Positions 56,256 to 64,000 of a stretch of DNA of 64,000 nucleotides are shown in pieces. The notes below the pieces were generated by a model. That model searched no databases, had not been told where the DNA came from, and was given only the letters and a program-made list of their open reading frames with translations. The position numbers and the translations under genes are program-made. This DNA comes from Gautieria morchelliformis (taxonomy: Eukaryota; Basidiomycota; Agaricomycetes; Gomphales; Gomphaceae): the NCBI GenBank assembly GCA_015179125.1, contig WHVA01000354.1, positions 57,553 through 121,552 of the forward strand, read 5' to 3'. Every line of letters starts with the position of its first letter. Positions within the stretch are counted from its first letter, which is position 1.

Positions 56256-56771
56256 TCAACACTCCCCTGCGATTTGACAATCGCTAATACCCATTTTTGA
56301 AGACAGCTTCTGATGTTGTTCGCGGGGTAGAGACTTCGTCAAGATGTTGGCCACGTTCTCCTTCGTCGGTACAGCAGATATCTCCACAATTCCCTTCTTG
56401 ATGCAGTCACGGATGTAGTGATACTTGACGTCTATATGCTTTGTTCGCTTGTGAAAAACAGTGTTTGTGGCGATAGCACGAGCACCTAGCAAGTCTGAGA
56501 AGATGTCGAGGGGTAATTCGCTTTCGAAGTCGAGTTGCTGGAGTAATGATATGGTCCATTGAGCGTGCTTCATGCATTCTGTCAGGGCCATGTATTCAGC
56601 TTCTGTTGAGGACAGGGCGACTGTCTGTTGTTTCTGTGTGGCCCATGCGATGGAGCCTCCTGCCAGGATGAAGACGTACCCACTCGTCGACCGGCGGCCT
56701 TCAGTGTTAGAAGCCCAGTCTGAGTCAGAATAGCTGACGATTTTGGTGGAGTCATTTTTTCCGTATGTCAC
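56256..56771 (-). pseudogene. Ty1/copia RNase H fragment, minus strand
   Basis: Starts YSDSDWASNTEGRRSTSGYV and includes the copia RNase H signature TVALSSTEAEYMALTECMKH and the end NILTKSLPREQHQK. A purine tract then TGTTGAAATCC (from 56261 down) marks its 3' LTR. The upstream side is cut by the copia element that starts at 56783. It is a different family from that element. Confidence 0.85.
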
Positions 56772-56782
56772 GCTGTAGCTAC

Positions 56783-57270
56783 TGTTGGGTGCATTTATGC
56801 TCCTGCACCAAAATCAAGCATAATATATTCAATTTATTGTGTGGTGTTTCAATATTTTCTCATACTGTTCTTGTACCATGCATCCATTTCTCTGCTTATT
56901 TTCGAAATTTTCTAGTCACTCTCTATCTCTCCATTTCATTCTGTTATTTCTACTTTCACAGGCGGCTGCACCCAGCGGAGTTTGAAATGACTTCGACGCG
57001 CGAGCCCTTGGGCGCTAAAGGGCCGGGTGCAAGTATATGCCTTCTGAGACAGGATTACACTCCTCTCTCAGTGACAATAAATTCACTGAGAGAGGCGAGT
57101 AGTATCTTTCATATTTACATAGCATGTTGACTGAAAATCATGTAGTATATTTGATTCTAGGTATTGTATTAATACATCAGTGACAATAAATTCACTGAGA
57201 GAGTATATTTGATTCTAGCTTTCTAAGAACTCTACCGAACCTTCCCTGCCATAGCCCCTAGTTGCTAACA
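56783..57270 (+). repeat. 5' LTR of copia element
   Basis: 488 bp. Contains two copies of a 26-bp hairpin-forming segment: 57063-57094 (CTCTCTCAGTGA with its inverse 8 nt later) and 57178-57203. Confidence 0.93.
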
Positions 57271-57271
57271 A

Positions 57272-57284
57272 GGGTTATGGGCCC
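57272..57284 (+). other. Copia-type primer binding site
   Basis: GGGTTATGGGCCC directly after the LTR. Drosophila copia has GGTTATGGGCCC at the same place, complementary to the anticodon-side half of initiator methionine tRNA. The Gag ATG (57277) lies inside this site. Confidence 0.7.
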
Positions 57285-59616
57285 CGCAGACACTTCGCAG
57301 AAGCTTTTGGGTGTGGAGAAGCTTGCAACAGATGGAAGTAATTGGCCTCTGTGGCGAGCTACTCTCACAAGTTATTTTGAGTCCAAAAATCTACTCAGGC
57401 ATATAGAAGGGAGAGCCATTCGACCTCCTGATCCTCCAGTCATGCCCCCAGGCCATATTCTCACAGAAGCTGAGGAAACTCAGATAGAGAAGGCTGAGGA
57501 GAAGCTGGAGAAATATCTTGCCAGAGAAGGACAGGCCAAAACCCAAATAATCGTCTCAGTGTCAGAGTCACTAGCTCTGATGCTACAGAAGAGACATACA
57601 GCAAAAGAAGTCTGGGATGCATTGGTCAATGAGATGACCAAAAAGCCCAAGATGGTCCTCACCAACCTACAGAGACAGCTTCGCAGTATGAGGTGTCCTG
57701 AGGATGGAGACTTGAGAGATCACTTGGACAAGGCCCAAGACCTCTATGCTCGTCTCAATGAGATGGGAGCCAGAATTTCTGAAGGAGAGTTCACCGACAT
57801 TATCCTTGCATCACTTCCACCCTCCTATGAGGCAGTTATGAATGCCCTTACCACGTCGCTCGAAGAATGTGGAATGCCCTTAGTGCCTGATGATATTATC
57901 AGAGTACTAAAGGCTCAATACGACAGGAGAAAGACTCTCAATATTTCACAAGAAGAGCAGGCATTTATTGGTTCATCTACGAAAGGGCAGAAGGGCCGGA
58001 AAGACCCGAAGGTGTCTACATGCACTAATTGCCACAAGCCTGGACATGCTATAGAAAGTTGCTGGGCTAAAGGAGGTGGTAAAGAAGGCCAGGGGCCACG
58101 TCAGAAGAAGAAAGCGAAAGCCAAAAAGAAGAAGGGCAAAGCCAAGGCGAATGTTGCCGAAGAAGTGTCCTCTGAGGAGGATGAGAGTGGCAGTCCAGCC
58201 GCTTTCGCCAACTTCGACTGCTCTAATTTGAGTAGTTTATCTCTGGACACTGTTGTTATCCTCGACACTGGAACGACCGCACATATGACCCCTCACAAGA
58301 ATTTATTGAGGGATTACAGTCCATTCTCACAGCCGCGCACAATTCGTGCAGCCAACAAAGGCACTTTTGATGCCTTCGGTTCAGGCTCACTCGTGCTATC
58401 TAACAAGGTTGGAGATAAGACTGTGAACATTACATTGAAGGATACGTTCTACGCGCCAAAAATGGCTGTTACCCTCATCTCGATTGGCCGGTGCGATGAT
58501 GCAGGCTATAACACACAAATAGCTGATCAGAAATGCACAATATCCAATCGTAAAGGCAGGATATTGATGCAAGCACCAAAGCTGAATGGCTTATATCGAT
58601 TTGATTTACAACACACAAGTGCCGAAGCGCATGTATGCGCATCAGCCATGGAGATACATCAGAAAATGGGGCACATTTCACAAAAGTCCCTACAGCATTT
58701 GCTCAACCGTGGCATGATATTAGGCATTGAATTGAGCTCAAAAGGTGACAAGGTTGTTTGCGATGCGTGCATTCAGGCGAAGATTGCACGTAAATCACTT
58801 CCTCAGGAACCCAGAAGCCGATCATCAAAATTCGGTGACAGAATTTATTCTGATGTCTGGGGACCAGCGAGACACTCCACAATTGACAAGAAATCCTATT
58901 ATGTGTCTTTCATTGACGACTACTCAAGAGAATCGGTTATCTATTTGATGGCAAACAAATCGGAAGCATTTTCAAAATACAAACTCTACGAGGCCTTGAT
59001 GCTTCGACAGAGGAATATGCACATCAAAGCACTTGTTTCCGACAGAGGGGGCGAATACACAAGCTCAGAATTTGAACAGCATTTGGCCAAGCAAGGCACG
59101 AAGCATCGGTTAACCGTGCACGACACCCCAGAGTCAAATGGTGTTGCTGAACGTTTAAACCGAACTCTAGTTGAAAGAGCTCGTGCCATGCTATTGGAAT
59201 CAAGTCTTCCTAAGACTCTATGGGGGCATGCAATTTTGCACGCCAACTATCTTAGGAATCGGACACATACAAGAGCTTTGCCAGACAAAACCCCTTTTGA
59301 AATGATCCATCACGAGAAACCGAACCTGAAAGACATACACGTGTGGGGAATTGAAGTCTACGTTAAAGTCAAAGAGGGAAACAAACTAGCAGCCCGTGCC
59401 AAAAGAGCTCGGTGGATAGGAATCTCTGGACAGAGCCATGGTCACTGCATCTACTGGCCTGACTCTCAGAAGGTTTCTGTCGAGCGGAATATTATATTTG
59501 ACTCAGAGATGAAGGGGGGCAAAGCTCCAATCATTTCTATTGAAGAGTCACAGCTACTACGTCCAGAAAAATGGTACAGGCCATCTCGGCGCCAGCACCT
59601 ATGCCTAGCCGCTTAG
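57277..59616 (+). CDS. Copia Gag-protease-integrase polyprotein
   Basis: 780 codons from the ATG at 57277. Gag (first 230 residues), zinc knuckle CTNCHKPGHAIESCW (about 250), protease with DTGTTAHM (about 330), GAG-pre-integrase HHCC (HQKMGHIS...CDACIQAK) and integrase core (SDVWGP, SDRGGEY, PESNGVAERLNRTL). It stops at 59616 soon after WYRPSRRQH; the next domain continues in another frame from about 59570, so one base has been gained or lost there. This half looks coding-competent. Confidence 0.88.
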   Translation: MGPADTSQKLLGVEKLATDGSNWPLWRATLTSYFESKNLLRHIEGRAIRPPDPPVMPPGHILTEAEETQIEKAEEKLEKYLAREGQAKTQIIVSVSESLALMLQKRHTAKEVWDALVNEMTKKPKMVLTNLQRQLRSMRCPEDGDLRDHLDKAQDLYARLNEMGARISEGEFTDIILASLPPSYEAVMNALTTSLEECGMPLVPDDIIRVLKAQYDRRKTLNISQEEQAFIGSSTKGQKGRKDPKVSTCTNCHKPGHAIESCWAKGGGKEGQGPRQKKKAKAKKKKGKAKANVAEEVSSEEDESGSPAAFANFDCSNLSSLSLDTVVILDTGTTAHMTPHKNLLRDYSPFSQPRTIRAANKGTFDAFGSGSLVLSNKVGDKTVNITLKDTFYAPKMAVTLISIGRCDDAGYNTQIADQKCTISNRKGRILMQAPKLNGLYRFDLQHTSAEAHVCASAMEIHQKMGHISQKSLQHLLNRGMILGIELSSKGDKVVCDACIQAKIARKSLPQEPRSRSSKFGDRIYSDVWGPARHSTIDKKSYYVSFIDDYSRESVIYLMANKSEAFSKYKLYEALMLRQRNMHIKALVSDRGGEYTSSEFEQHLAKQGTKHRLTVHDTPESNGVAERLNRTLVERARAMLLESSLPKTLWGHAILHANYLRNRTHTRALPDKTPFEMIHHEKPNLKDIHVWGIEVYVKVKEGNKLAARAKRARWIGISGQSHGHCIYWPDSQKVSVERNIIFDSEMKGGKAPIISIEESQLLRPEKWYRPSRRQHLCLAA

Positions 59617-61516
59617 TCAGCGAAGAGGCAAAGATCGAGGAAATTGATGATGATGAACCAGAGGAACGTCTGAAAGAGCTGCAACCCAGTCAGACTGTTG
59701 ATGCCAGACCTAAAGAAGCTGCTCCAACAAGGAGAAGCGAGAGAATCCGTCAGCAGCAGGCACAGCCGGCCCCAAGTGGTCCCGTAACAAGATCTCAAAC
59801 CAAGAGACATGCTGGTGCAGATATCACTACACTAGCTTATGAGGACATTGAGGACCATCAAGACAAATTATTTGAACAAGATTTATCCTCTGTCACTGAC
59901 GGCATCAGTGATTATAACCTTGCCATCAGTACACTTTCGACCTCCGATCAAAACAAAGATAATGTGCTGCCGGATTTGAATCAGACCGAGCCTAGCAATG
60001 CAGATGAAGCCTTAAATGATCCTATGTGGAAAGCATCGATGGATAAAGAGTATAAGGTGCTACTCGACAAAGTGTATGGGAAGTGGTTAAACCACCTCCT
60101 AGAGCAAATATTGTCGGAAATAGATGGGTATTCCTCTGGAAACGCAATCCAGAAGGTGAACCCATCACACCTAGATCGAGGATGGTCGCCCAAGGCTTTA
60201 CACAAAGTTTTGGAGTCGACTACAATGAAACCTATGCACCTGTTGCTCGGATGACTTCCTTACGGATTATATGTGCCATTGCTGCCAGGAACAACTGGCC
60301 TATTCACCAAATGGATGTGGACAGTGCGTATTTGAATGCTACACTGCCAGAACCTATTTACATGAGACAGCCGTATGGATATGAGACGGAGACAAAGATG
60401 ATGTCCTCCTGCTGAAGAAAGCACTTTACGGCCTCAAACAGTCTGGAAGGGAATGGTACAAACGTCTGAGTGGTGAATTTCTCAAGTTAGGATTCACTAA
60501 ATCAGCTTCGGATGGAGCTGTATTTGCAGACGTGGACCGAGAGGGCATGCGATTATTGCAACGGCGGTAGACGACCTCACTATCACAGCTGAGAGTCAAC
60601 CAATCCTCGATGGGGTAAAGCATGATCTTGCCCAGATCTTCAGTATGAAAGATCTAGGCGAGATTCATGGCTTTTGAACCTCAAAATCGAAAGAGATTGG
60701 AATAACAAATCGATTGCAATATCACAAGCCGCATACATCCAAAAAATCATCAAAAAATTTAATCTGGATGATGCCAAACATTTTCCACCTCTCGACCCAG
60801 CCGTTAAATTATCCAGGGACCAATGCCCTTCCACAGATGAAGACAAACAGAAGATGTCAAGAATTCCATACAGACAAGCGATAGGATCATTGATGTGGGC
60901 AGCAGTAGCCACTCGACCGGACATTGCGTTCGCAGTGTCATTACTTTCTCAATTCCTCGAAAAACCCAGGTCCAACACATTGGCATGCAGTCAACGTGTC
61001 TTTAAATATCTAAAAGGCACGATGGACTACAAATTGACACTTGGGAAAATCGAGACGGCCTCATTGGGTATTCAGATGCAGATTGGGCTTCTCAAGAGCA
61101 CAGGCACTCATACTCGGCTTATATTTTTCAGATTGATGGAGGGACAGTATCATGGAGTTGTCAAAAACAATCCATAGTAGCCCTATCATCAACTGAAGCC
61201 GAATTCGTTGCCCTGACTCATGCGAGTAAAGAAGCCTTATGGATGCGCCACTTTATTTCTGAAGTATTCCAACCGCTGAATTGTCCATCAAACTTTATTC
61301 AGACAATCAATCAGCCATTGCCATCGTCTATGGCACTCAACAACACACGAGGACCAAGCATTTCGACATTAGATTATATTTCATCCGAGATATAGTCGAA
61401 GATGAAGAAATTAAGCTTGTGTACCTACCAACGGACACATGCTAGCCGATCTTCTCACTAAAGGACTTCCTAGTCCTAGAGTGAGAATCCTCAACGAGAA
61501 AATCGGAATATATTAA
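59571..61516 (+). pseudogene. Copia reverse transcriptase/RNase H, frame-broken
   Basis: Pieces in three frames: the linker to about 60110, the RT start (NRWVFLWKRNPEGEPITPRS; APVARMTSLRIICAIAA) to about 60400, LLKKALYGLKQSGREWYKRL to about 60570, then AVDDLTITA in the place of the catalytic xVDD motif, then IPYRQAIGSLMWAAVATRPD and IVALSSTEAEFVALTHASKE. At least five frame changes, so no functional enzyme. The element end is marked by TAA at 61514. Confidence 0.88.
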
Positions 61517-61529
61517 GCTTGAGGGGGCG

Positions 61530-62013
61530 TGTTGGGTGCATTTATGCTCCTGCACCAAAATCAAGCATAATATATTCAATTTATTGTGTGGTGTTTCAAT
61601 ATTTTCTCATACTGTTCTTGTACCATGCATCCACTCCTGCTTATTTTCGAAATTTTCTAGTCACTCCTATCTCTCCATTTCATTCTGTTATTTCTATTTC
61701 ACAGGCGGCTGCACCCAGCGGAGTTTGAAATGACTTCGACGCGCGAGCCCTTGGGCGCTAAAGGGCCGGGTGCAAGTATATGCCTTCTGAGACAGGATTA
61801 CACTCCTCTCTCAGTGACAATAAATTCACTGAGAGAGGCGAGTAGTATCTTTCATATTTACATAGCATGTTGACTGAAAATCATGTAGTATATTTGATTC
61901 TAGGTATTGTATTAATACATCAGTGACAATAAATTCACTGAGAGAGTATATTTGATTCTAGCTTTCTAAGAACTCTACCGAACCTTCCCTGCCATAGCCC
62001 CTAGTTGCTAACA
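61530..62013 (+). repeat. 3' LTR of copia element
   Basis: 484 bp. Relative to the 5' LTR it lacks a few bases around the counterparts of 56893-56960. The hairpin segments recur at 61803-61834 and 61919-61946. Confidence 0.93.
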
Positions 62014-62117
62014 CATAGCTGTCCTGTGTCAAGAGTGGGGTCCCATTCTTCTCTTCCTACCCGACATCTCTAGCTACTTATGTAGTGTAACTAGAACAAT
62101 GACGAGAGAACAATGGC
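62014..62117. repeat. Direct repeat, left copy (~105 bp)
   Basis: Begins CATAGCTGTCC right at the copia LTR end and recurs at 63893-64000 with a few differences. The right copy is cut by the window end, so the full repeat length is unknown. Possibly the edge of LTRs of another element. Confidence 0.8.
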
Positions 62118-63892
62118 AGAAGAACAATAAAGTTCGCACTTGTGGGTGCCTGTGTGCATGTCCGATCTCTCCTTATCCGCAACTAGACAGCGTAGCTGTC
62201 TTACATCTCCTCCCACCCTTCGAAAGAACTGGTAACTCTCTTCTCACTATCACCATACTCCGTAGTTTAACAGGAACCTCCGCAGGAGTTGGATCAGGAG
62301 CGGACCGGGTGCGAGTGGTTGAGCTTCCGGGATGACAGCACGGGAAGCGGGCATGTGTAGCGACATGGTCGCATGGATGGCAGTTGTGCACGGGCTGCGC
62401 TGGCGGTCTCGCGGGGCCACGCTGCTGCGTCGTTCGTTTGCATCGTGTTCTCACGAGTCGACACGTGGGCTATGTGTGTGCAACTCCGTGTGCTATTGGG
62501 GCTCGGTTCTCCTGTCGCGTGCATGGTGGGTTGCTTGAAGTCCCAACTGTCATTTTGATTGCTGACACGGGTGGCCGCAGTCATCATGGGCATGTGTCTG
62601 TTCAGCTGCATGAGGTAGTGGCGCCGGCAATGGCAACCATGTGCATGTGTCACATCCCGGCGGTTGTCGTGCGGATTGCGGTTGTGTGCACGCTCGCTAG
62701 GGTCTCAGTCAGGGTCCTGCAGTCTCGTGACTCCTGAGGACAGTCCCTCTGTCCGGTGGTTGCAGTGGAGTGCGCGTAAGAGGCGTCTGCATGCACAGTG
62801 TGGACGAGGAATGCATTGGTGCGTGCTGACTGCGTGAGGAAGTGAAAGCAGGCGTCGGATGGATGGGATGGTGGGAAAGGCTGCCATGTATGAAGGCGCA
62901 GCGTGCTTTGTCTCTCTGCGCTGTGGCATCGGCGATCGGGCTCGCAAGGTCGTCATGGGCAGCATCATAGCCTGCGTCTGAGTGGGTGGCTGCTGCTATG
63001 GCATTCTGTGTCGAGCCCAGTCTCCGGTGACCATGTTGCACCTCCATACGCCTGAGACGTACTACTTTGAGTGTTTGCATGATATCACGTGTTGATGTGC
63101 GATGATCGTGTGGGGCAGTGAGTAGAGGGAACATGTGAGAGGGTGGCAAAGGTGGCCGTGTAGGGTGGCGTGCGTCGACGAGGTTGCTATCGACGGCACA
63201 AAGCTTACGGTTGCGCTGGTCGTGTCCTGTGGGTCCTTGAGGCATGAGAGTGTGTGTTGGTTCATGGCTGCCTCGTCACATCACGTCTCTAGATCATGGC
63301 CTCGAGGGTCGCGCCGCGCTATTGCCGTGGCTGGCGCCAATGCCTGTGTTTGTTCTGGCCATAGCTTTGAATGGTACTCGTAATCTGTGTGTGTGGCCTG
63401 CAGGTATTCCCAGTTTCGTTGCGAGGTGGATTAGGAAGTGACGAATGAAGAAAATACAAGATAAACAAGGGTGTAATGGCCTTGCATACCAATCTGAGAC
63501 CTCAGGTGTAGCACTGTTTCTGTCCAGTCGTAAAATGTCGTTCCAGGAGCTCAGGCGTGAGTGGCCATTTCTGTCCGCAGCTGTAATGTCGTTCCAGGAC
63601 CTCAGGTGTAGCACCGTTTCTGTCCCAGCTGTAATGTCGTTCCAGAACAGGCGCGAGGGCCGTTTCTGTTCTGGTGTAAGTTTCAAAAAGCGTCTGTTTA
63701 CTGTCATTTGATGCCCGAACGAAGCATCATGGGTTGTCATAGGGTGAAACTGCCGCAGTGAGATATATGAAGTAGAAGTGGTGCTTGTAAAGAATGTGCC
63801 ACAGAGTGGAGATTAGGTGATAATAGAGGCGGCGTTGGAAGACCGAAGAATCCACCACGTTCGATCGCGGGGCACACCAGTAATGTGAGGTA
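62118..63892. other. GT-rich stretch between direct repeats, no gene
   Basis: 1.8 kb with a strong G and T bias on the plus strand (tgtg, gtgc words) from about 62330 to 63440. The minus strand has long frames rich in His, Thr and Pro but no domain. It may be the interior of a non-autonomous element. 63495-63690 holds a tandem repeat. Confidence 0.45.
63495..63690. repeat. ~50-bp tandem repeat, 3.5 units
   Basis: Units share ctcaggYgtag, tttctgtcc and aatgtcgttcca. On the minus strand each unit reads SWNDI(T). Units differ by small indels. Confidence 0.8.
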
Positions 63893-64000
63893 CATAGCTG
63901 TCCGTGTCAAGAGTGGGGTCCCATTCTTCTCTTCCTACCCGACATCTCTAGCTACTTATGTAGTGTAACTAGAACAATGACGAGAGAACAAATGGCAGAG
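63893..64000. repeat. Direct repeat, right copy (runs off window)
   Basis: Matches 62014-62117 apart from a missing T and an extra A noted by eye. Preceded by GAGGTA rather than the copia LTR. Confidence 0.8.

Larger units (their letters stand above)
56783..62013 (+). mobile_element. Ty1/copia retrotransposon, nearly full length, pol decayed
   Basis: LTRs at 56783-57270 (488 bp) and 61530-62013 (484 bp) begin TGTTGGG and end CTAACA. They differ mainly by small indels in the first third. Gag-protease-integrase is open; the reverse transcriptase and RNase H half has several frame breaks. A primer site lies at 57272-57284 and a purine tract at 61517-61529. No target duplication: flanks are GCTAC on the left and CATAG on the right. 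Confidence 0.93.

Noticed and set aside
61519..61733. Short frames in the copia LTR
   Set aside because: Present identically in both LTRs, no coding signs.

Overview
The window is nuclear DNA of a filamentous basidiomycete, most likely an Agaricomycete. The evidence is many short introns (about 45-65 bp, GT-AG, one GC-AG), gene families typical of mushroom-forming fungi (patatin-NB-ARC-TPR receptor, DUF6699, DUF6533, F-box, tailed BTB protein) and chromodomain-bearing Ty3/gypsy elements. No RNA gene, CRISPR array or prokaryotic signal was seen. Exon chains below were read by eye from splice signals; where a length in residues is given, the exon lengths add up to a whole number of codons.

Left part (1-20 kb): a transposase fragment at the edge, a low-complexity C-rich stretch, then two near-identical chromovirus retrotransposons on the minus strand (1220-7449 and 10216-16449). 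The second sits inside a gene for a patatin-NB-ARC-TPR NLR-type receptor (8932-19972, minus). It is flanked by a 5-bp target duplication, its two LTRs look identical, and removing it restores one open frame of about 1507 codons. The disruption is therefore very recent.

Middle part (20-36 kb) is ordinary genic sequence: a JmjN/JmjC/PHD histone demethylase (plus), a seven-transmembrane receptor (minus), a small basic coiled-coil protein (minus), a secreted GH78 alpha-L-rhamnosidase (minus), a 158-residue unknown protein (minus) and a BTB/POZ protein with a C-terminal membrane anchor (plus).

Right-centre part (36-55 kb) is a shuffled segmental duplication. Single-copy-looking genes for a DUF6699 protein, a DUF6533 membrane protein and a CAAX protease (Rce1) stand side by side (36.4-42.4 kb). 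Partial copies of each, in both orientations, are scattered from 43.3 to 55.3 kb around an intact F-box gene. One DUF6699 copy is split by a 5'-truncated LINE with a 14-bp target duplication. A 1.8-kb inverted repeat, a 49-bp perfect palindrome and a fold-back element lie here.

Right part (55-64 kb) is a nest of Ty1/copia material: two old fragments, one nearly full-length copia element (56783-62013) with a decayed reverse transcriptase and a copia-type internal tRNA-iMet primer site, then a GT-rich stretch between direct repeats.
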